Positions 58,963-64,000 of a stretch of DNA of 64,000 nt are shown here, one piece after another; the first letter of the stretch is position 1, and every line of letters begins with the position of its first letter. The stretch spans positions 117,138-181,137 of the forward strand of contig MPNW01000140.1 of assembly GCA_011800805.1 (NCBI GenBank), given 5' to 3'. A program made the position numbers and the translations under genes. The notes below the pieces were generated by a model, which ran no database searches, was not told the origin of the DNA, and was given only the letters and a program-made list of their open reading frames with translations. Source of the stretch: Hirudo medicinalis (Eukaryota > Annelida > Clitellata > Hirudinida > Hirudinidae).

Positions 58963-60513
58963 TTAATTATTACTAGTTTTGGGAAATAAGGCATGATATG
59001 CTGCTTGACTGCAGAGATCCTTGATGGACTTCTTAATCAGTGTCAAAACAACCGAGGGAGGAATGATTGTCGACTTGTCCGGCAATTCCCTCAGAGGATC
59101 TGTGTTTGACCAGTTGTTGTACACGAGATTCCTCCACTTGGCAATGGCTGCAAAGTGCTGTTCACCGAACATGTAGTTGGGACTGAGCTCGATCAGAGAA
59201 GAATTCTTCTTCAGAAACAAGGTGTGAGTGAGTCCAGCTCCGTGCATTCCAATCAAAATGTCAGCCCATGTCACCAGGTTTAGCTGTTCTTTCATCTCAA
59301 AAACATCAATTTGTGAACCTTTGATTCGAAATTTCTCTCTGGGCAGTTTCAGCTTCAGGTAATTCACCAACTCCATCTCATTGGCAATCTTCCGAGAGAT
59401 GGATCCCTTGGGATTTCGTGGGTGGGCCACATAATCGTGTCTCCAGATAAACAAAATGTTGAAAGTCTTGCAATCGTGCCTCGGCAAATCCTCTTCCTTT
59501 ATTCCGTAAGAGTCCAGGAAGAAAGACCGAAATTCCTCAAATAGGGGGAGCTTTTTGTCAGTGATGAAAATGCCCATTGGACTATTGTACCCCAAAATTC
59601 CCCAGGCTAGTTTCTTGAATCTGGTTCGAACGGGCAAAGATGAAAGACGAATGGTGGAGTTGAAAAGACGATTCCAAACCTGATCAAGATTACCACTGGG
59701 GTGAGCGTCGACGAGGAGGATGTTCGTGTCGAAGGAAGTGTGGTTGAAAAACTCCTTGACGAGGAATGCATTATACCAGTCTGTCATGGTGTGGTAGACA
59801 TTTGCATATTCATACCTAGTGATTGCTATTGTGAAATCTTGCACAACTGCTTCTTCCACTACTTCATCCTTGTCCCCAAAGGTTTCAGTTGATAAACTCA
59901 TCATCCAATCATTGAGGTGATTATCAGCATTAAAGTCATACTTAGGCCTAGAAGAGCACTTTCTTCTAAAACAACCCACTTCATAAATGTAGTATTCATC
60001 ATCTTCGTTCTGCATGATGACACTTTCTATTGACTCACCTCCTAATCTCTTGCATTTGCAAAATTCTCTGTTAATTATCATATCATTTGTGTAAAGAAAA
60101 TTGTCATTATATCCAATCATAAGTCCATCACACATGTGAGTGGCGGACAATCTCCAATTTGCAAAATCATCTGGCTCTGAAGAATGTTTGTGATAGGGAA
60201 CTTTTTTCCAAAAGGATCTATAAGTATTAATGGGTAACAAACCCTTGGAAAGAACTGGGACTACAGAAGAAAACTTTGGATAAACTGATGTGCTCCATTT
60301 TGTGCTGAGATTGGTGGCAGCTTTTGCCATAAAAAAATCTGATAAATCTCCTCTGAAAATATTCTTGAATATGCTATTAAATCCAACGTTTGTGGTTTTA
60401 AAATCGTTAGGGGAAGAACTGCCTCCAGTATGCATTTTAAAACTAAGGTACAACATAGCTGCAATGGTCAATCCAATAAGCAGTTTTAACGTTCTTAAGG
60501 CGTAAAACTTCAT
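58963..60513 (-). CDS. GT61 glycosyltransferase, beta-1,2-xylosyltransferase-like
   Basis: Intronless gene for a 516-residue type II membrane protein. The ATG at 60513 is chosen because it gives MKFYALRTLKLLIG and a single signal anchor (residues about 7-26), as expected for a Golgi or ER enzyme. The luminal part carries GT61 (DUF563) landmarks: AITRYEYANVYHTMTDWYNA, IWRHDYVAHPRNPKG (near residue 360), and LIGMHGAGLTHTLFL (near residue 423), then IAKWRNLVYNNW. RYEYAN..HT.TDWY, DYVAHPR and the late IAKW block resemble plant core beta-1,2-xylosyltransferase more than EOGT or POMGNT2, the usual animal GT61 members. Predicted activity: transfer of xylose from UDP-xylose to the N-glycan core mannose; this is inference. 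Several NxS/T sites. Confidence 0.85.
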   Translation of the reverse strand: MKFYALRTLKLLIGLTIAAMLYLSFKMHTGGSSSPNDFKTTNVGFNSIFKNIFRGDLSDFFMAKAATNLSTKWSTSVYPKFSSVVPVLSKGLLPINTYRSFWKKVPYHKHSSEPDDFANWRLSATHMCDGLMIGYNDNFLYTNDMIINREFCKCKRLGGESIESVIMQNEDDEYYIYEVGCFRRKCSSRPKYDFNADNHLNDWMMSLSTETFGDKDEVVEEAVVQDFTIAITRYEYANVYHTMTDWYNAFLVKEFFNHTSFDTNILLVDAHPSGNLDQVWNRLFNSTIRLSSLPVRTRFKKLAWGILGYNSPMGIFITDKKLPLFEEFRSFFLDSYGIKEEDLPRHDCKTFNILFIWRHDYVAHPRNPKGSISRKIANEMELVNYLKLKLPREKFRIKGSQIDVFEMKEQLNLVTWADILIGMHGAGLTHTLFLKKNSSLIELSPNYMFGEQHFAAIAKWRNLVYNNWSNTDPLRELPDKSTIIPPSVVLTLIKKSIKDLCSQAAYHALFPKTSNN

Positions 60514-61535
60514 CTTGTCTGACAAATATCGTTATGCAGTCAGCTTTTTATATGCAAAATTCGGAGAAACCCCTTAAACCGACCTCAATGCCGATTTCAT
60601 CTGAACAAGTGGAGAAGCAGTTCAACAACGGTAAAAAATATATTTCAAGAATTTAACTTTAACAAAACTTAATGACAAGTTACTCCCAATTCAATTGATC
60701 CGCTGGGAGATAACCACTGATTGCAACAAAACAACTGTGGCGGCTAAAGTAACACTTTATGATAAGCATGCTATATGCATGCATCCATAAAAATTCTTAA
60801 ATTTCATTAACTTTTACCAACTGTTTAGTTTTTAGCTGTCTAATCATCAGCTCAAAATATCACAATTTTTAGTTTTCATGTTTATTCCGACAAACAACTT
60901 CGAACTCATATCAGGGTAATGCCGCAAAACCTTAAATGTGAAACGAAATCAATCAAAAGCTCTTGCGACATGTGAGTTTTTCAAAAAAAAGTTTATATGC
61001 TCAGAAAACTTTGAACAACTATTTTGATTTCAAGAAGGAAGAGGAGGATTTATTATCATTAGTTTCATAACTCGATGATTGAGACATTTCGATTTCGATG
61101 GCCTTTTATAAATGAAATGCGGCAGAGGGGCCGACCATAAAAGACGTCACGCACCAGGGAAATTCAGGAGCGTAACGAGAGGTTCAAAAGATATGGTCAG
61201 TGTAATTTCAAACCATTGGATAAAAACTTCAATTTTATCTATTCATTCATTCTAAAACAACATAATTTGAAAGATTTGCTGAAGTCTTGAGTTTATTTGT
61301 TAATCAGATTTCTGAAACAGCCTGGAAATTAAACATCAATAAAGCACACGAAATGAGAAGATATCTGTTGGGTCTTTGTATGAATATTCCAACTTTATAA
61401 AACTGAACAGAAACTTTATTGGCAGACAAAAACTTCGAAACCGAAACGCGACTGAAATATATCGCTAATAAGTACGTATTCGCCTGCAATATCGTCAAAC
61501 TCGCAATCCTTCTCGAACTCTAACTTTCCGCTCCC
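60514..61535. other. Intergenic region; may hold one LTR
   Basis: Left part is the promoter side of the glycosyltransferase gene. The right part, roughly 61130-61535, could contain the 3' LTR of the adjacent minus-strand retrotransposon (the coding end is at about 61664), but I could not fix LTR ends, a polypurine tract or a target duplication. No gene is seen. Confidence 0.4.
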
Positions 61536-64000
61536 TCAGATTGTTTCCCCCAGTCCTTTTATACTCCAATATGGCGTCACAAAACCTCCGCGCCAGCCGA
61601 AGAGTCTCCCAGAGCTTTGAGGCGTAATCTCTCCGACCGTATAGGAAGTATAAGCTCCGGATCCTACAGATTTGGCCGCTGGAAGTTTCTTCGTCCTCTT
61701 GGCCGACCTCTGGGTCTTCTCGGGGGTTGTACCGTTGCTAGTACAGTTGTTGAAAATGGAATATTCCTTGAAGTTGGAGTGGGACACCCGGCAGGCACCA
61801 CGCCTGGATCATCGTCCTCATCCACTCCGTGTCTGGGTCTCAATTGCTCAAAGTGCTTCTTCCAAGTAGGTCCTTTTGGCACGGCCTGTATCAAAACATG
61901 GCGAGGTCCCAAGACTTGAACCACAACTGCCGGGATCCATCTGGGAACGCGATCCTTACCCGGATCGATGCGTTGTACATAACAGGACTTCCCGACATCG
62001 AATTTGGTGTTGCCCGTTCTCTTGTTTGACGTAGGCTTGTTCAGTCTGTTTTGCAGACTTTTTGCTATTTGAGGCACAGAAGGCAAAAGCGCATCTAATT
62101 TGCCTCGTAATTGCCTCCCGTTTAGCAATTCACTTGGTGAGAGGCCAGACTCCAAAGGTGTTCGTCAATAGTGAATTAGGAATTCCTGTAATGCTTGGCT
62201 ACACGGAAGCCGCGATTTTCTCAACGATTGTTTGAAGGTCTGCACTAACTTCTCCGCTTGTCCGTTTGTAGCGGGATGATAAGGTGCTCCTCTCATGTGT
62301 GGAATACCTCGCTTTCTCAGAAATTTTTGAAATTCTTCTAATGTAAAAGTAGACGCATTGTCCGTTACGAGTGTATGCGGACACCCGAAATGGGCGAAAT
62401 CCTCTTCGAGTAAATGGCATGAGAGTGGTATGGGGTATCTGTGAGGTACTAACTGGGAATTTACGGTCACCGAATAATCACCACAGATTCGAAAATTAGA
62501 CTTCTTTTCGCCTGGTCTCAGACTCTTTCAAATCGATACTAGCGGAGTTCCATAATCATTGAAGTGCGTTGGAGACCAAATCCCTTTCTTTATTCCTGCA
62601 TCAAGAGCCTGATTTAAATCTTCTTGAATTGAAAATGGAACTGTACTTGCCTTGACAAAAATTGGCGCTGCTTCGGGTTTGAATTTTACCTCTAACTCGA
62701 AATCTTTCAAACAGCCGAGTTCTTGCTCGAAACATTCTTTGAAATCGTGGCAAATTTTGTGACATGCTTTTTCAACGGTTTTTGAATCAGATTCTTCATC
62801 AATCTTTAAAACGTGATTGCGTAACAAGTTTGACCTGTCAATTTTCAGTTCAACTATGGCTTTCCTGCCAATAATGTTGAGTTTTGGTAACTTGGTGACA
62901 TTAAATTCTAGAGGTACTTTTTGAGATTCCGATGTCGAAACAATAATTTCACAGACTCCTATGTTCGGGACGGTGTCTCCTGTTGCAGAAATATACCTTG
63001 TACTGGAAGGTTTTAGACTGGGCTTTCCCCACTTTTTCCATACTTCGATTGAACAGAAGTTATCCCTTGCTCCACTGTCCAACTCGAAAGCAAATTCTGA
63101 TTTTGCAATTTGTAACATTTGTATAAGAGGGGTGTGGCTCGGGATTGTGTGGATTGAGTTTACTTTTTTCTCTCTTTTGAACTTCTTTTTTAGACATGCT
63201 TTTTCCAGGTGTCCTATGATTCCACAGAAGTTGCATTCAGTTTTGATATGTTTGCAACCATTGGCGTGTTGTCCTTTTTTCCCACATCTTGGACACGTTC
63301 CTTTCGGGAATGGAAATTTCGAGAGCTGTTGCACCTGGCTTCTCGTTTTGAAATCTACTTTTCTGGTTTAATTAACAGAGATTGAACTGGTTTAATTCCG
63401 GCAGCTTTTAAAACTTTCATTAACGGTGTGCCGTGTACTGTGGCTTTGGCGACTTTAGGAGATTCTTCCACTTCAGTAGCGATTTCAACTGCCCGATTGA
63501 AAGTTAGTTCGTCTTCTGGGATTTTGAACAACGACTTGAGAACAGCCTCGTTATCAACAGAACACATAAATCTTGTTCTCAACGCTTCATCGAGCGTATC
63601 CTCAATACTAGGAAAATCACATGTAGAGGCGGCTGTTCGAATTTTTGCCGCGAGTTCTTGAATAGTCTCTCCTGGTTACCTTTTCAACTCAGTCCAAAAT
63701 CTAAACCTTTCTCTCACAATGAATCTTTTGGGATTGAAATTTTGAATCATCACTGCTTGAATTTCCGAGAAGTCCAATTTATTGACTTCGCATGGAATTG
63801 GCTTTTGTGAAGCCGCAGTTTGCAAAAGCTTATAAATTGAAGCAGACTGATTTGTGAGCAAAACTTGTGCAATCGTTCCACAACTCTTAACTAGGTTCGA
63901 AAGGTATGAAATTCGGGATGGTCGCAGAGTTTGCGGCAATTGAACGAACTAAAGTCTCCATTTGTTGCGAAAACATTTCCAGAAATGTTGTAACTCGCAG
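61536..64000 (-). mobile_element. Ty3/gypsy LTR retrotransposon, internally deleted, truncated by window end
   Basis: Minus-strand gag-pol remnant. Right to left: capsid-like Gag sequence (about 64000-63360) with an in-frame stop near 63676; a nucleocapsid with CCHC-type knuckles (CPRCGKKGQHANGC, CNFCGIIGHLEKAC); an aspartic protease (FELDSGARDNFCS); the start of reverse transcriptase (to about 62530); then, after only about 100 bp, the late integrase core (HTLVTDNASTF, HPATNGQAEK) and an integrase C-terminal domain with a chromatin-binding-like tail (GRPRGRR). Most of reverse transcriptase, all RNase H and the first half of integrase are missing. Frame changes also separate the parts. This copy cannot transpose by itself. 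The 5' end lies beyond the window. Confidence 0.9.

Noticed and set aside
1..64000. CRISPR arrays, prokaryotic operons, rRNA or an immune-defence cluster
   Set aside because: Interrupted genes with spliceosomal introns throughout; no regularly spaced repeats with unique spacers and no rRNA sequence seen.

Overview
The window is nuclear DNA from an AT-rich, intron-rich invertebrate animal. The genes have short GT-AG introns, and the intergenic stretches are full of ATT/GAT microsatellites and decayed mobile elements. I could not fix the phylum. Gene content (nicastrin, EDF1, DPH5, AGGF1, an MPP1-type MAGUK, an L1-family cell-adhesion protein, a plant-like beta-1,2-xylosyltransferase) says metazoan, not vertebrate-specific.

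Layout. 1.5-2.1 kb (-): two exons of an unrecognised gene running off to the left. 4.3-10.4 kb (-): RPRD2-like RNA polymerase II CTD-binding protein. 10.7-12.0 kb (+): DPH5, divergent from it by 276 bp and followed by broken partial copies of itself (12.5-13.4 kb). 13.5-14.3 kb (-): EDF1/MBF1. 14.6 kb: a small hAT-type MITE with a clean target-site duplication. 15.5-18.6 kb (+): MPP1/p55-like MAGUK. 20.1-25.0 kb (-): nicastrin, 17 exons. 26.3-30.5 kb (-): L1CAM/neuroglian-family protein lacking FNIII domains, 5' end not found. 30.5-36.5 kb: repeat-rich, no convincing gene. 36.5-38.7 kb (+): degenerate R2-like non-LTR retrotransposon. 40.3-41.1 kb (+): CUB-domain exons. 46.0-46.7 kb (-): unrecognised basic protein. 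47.0-50.2 kb (+): AGGF1. 51.1-51.8 kb: Tc1/mariner remnant. 53.1-54.7 kb (+): kinase-less Ack/Mig-6-like protein with UBA domain. 59.0-60.5 kb (-): intronless GT61 glycosyltransferase. 61.5-64.0 kb (-): Ty3/gypsy retrotransposon with a large internal deletion.

The genes are ordinary neighbours, not an operon or a defence cluster. Three pairs are arranged head to head and may share promoters (RPRD2-like/DPH5, EDF1/MPP1-like, unknown/AGGF1). The observations most worth a second look are unusual domain architectures: an L1-family receptor with Ig domains joined straight to its membrane segment, an Ack relative with no kinase, and an animal protein resembling the enzyme that adds core xylose to N-glycans. 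For the genes with full exon chains I checked that reading phase is preserved across every junction; no database search was possible.
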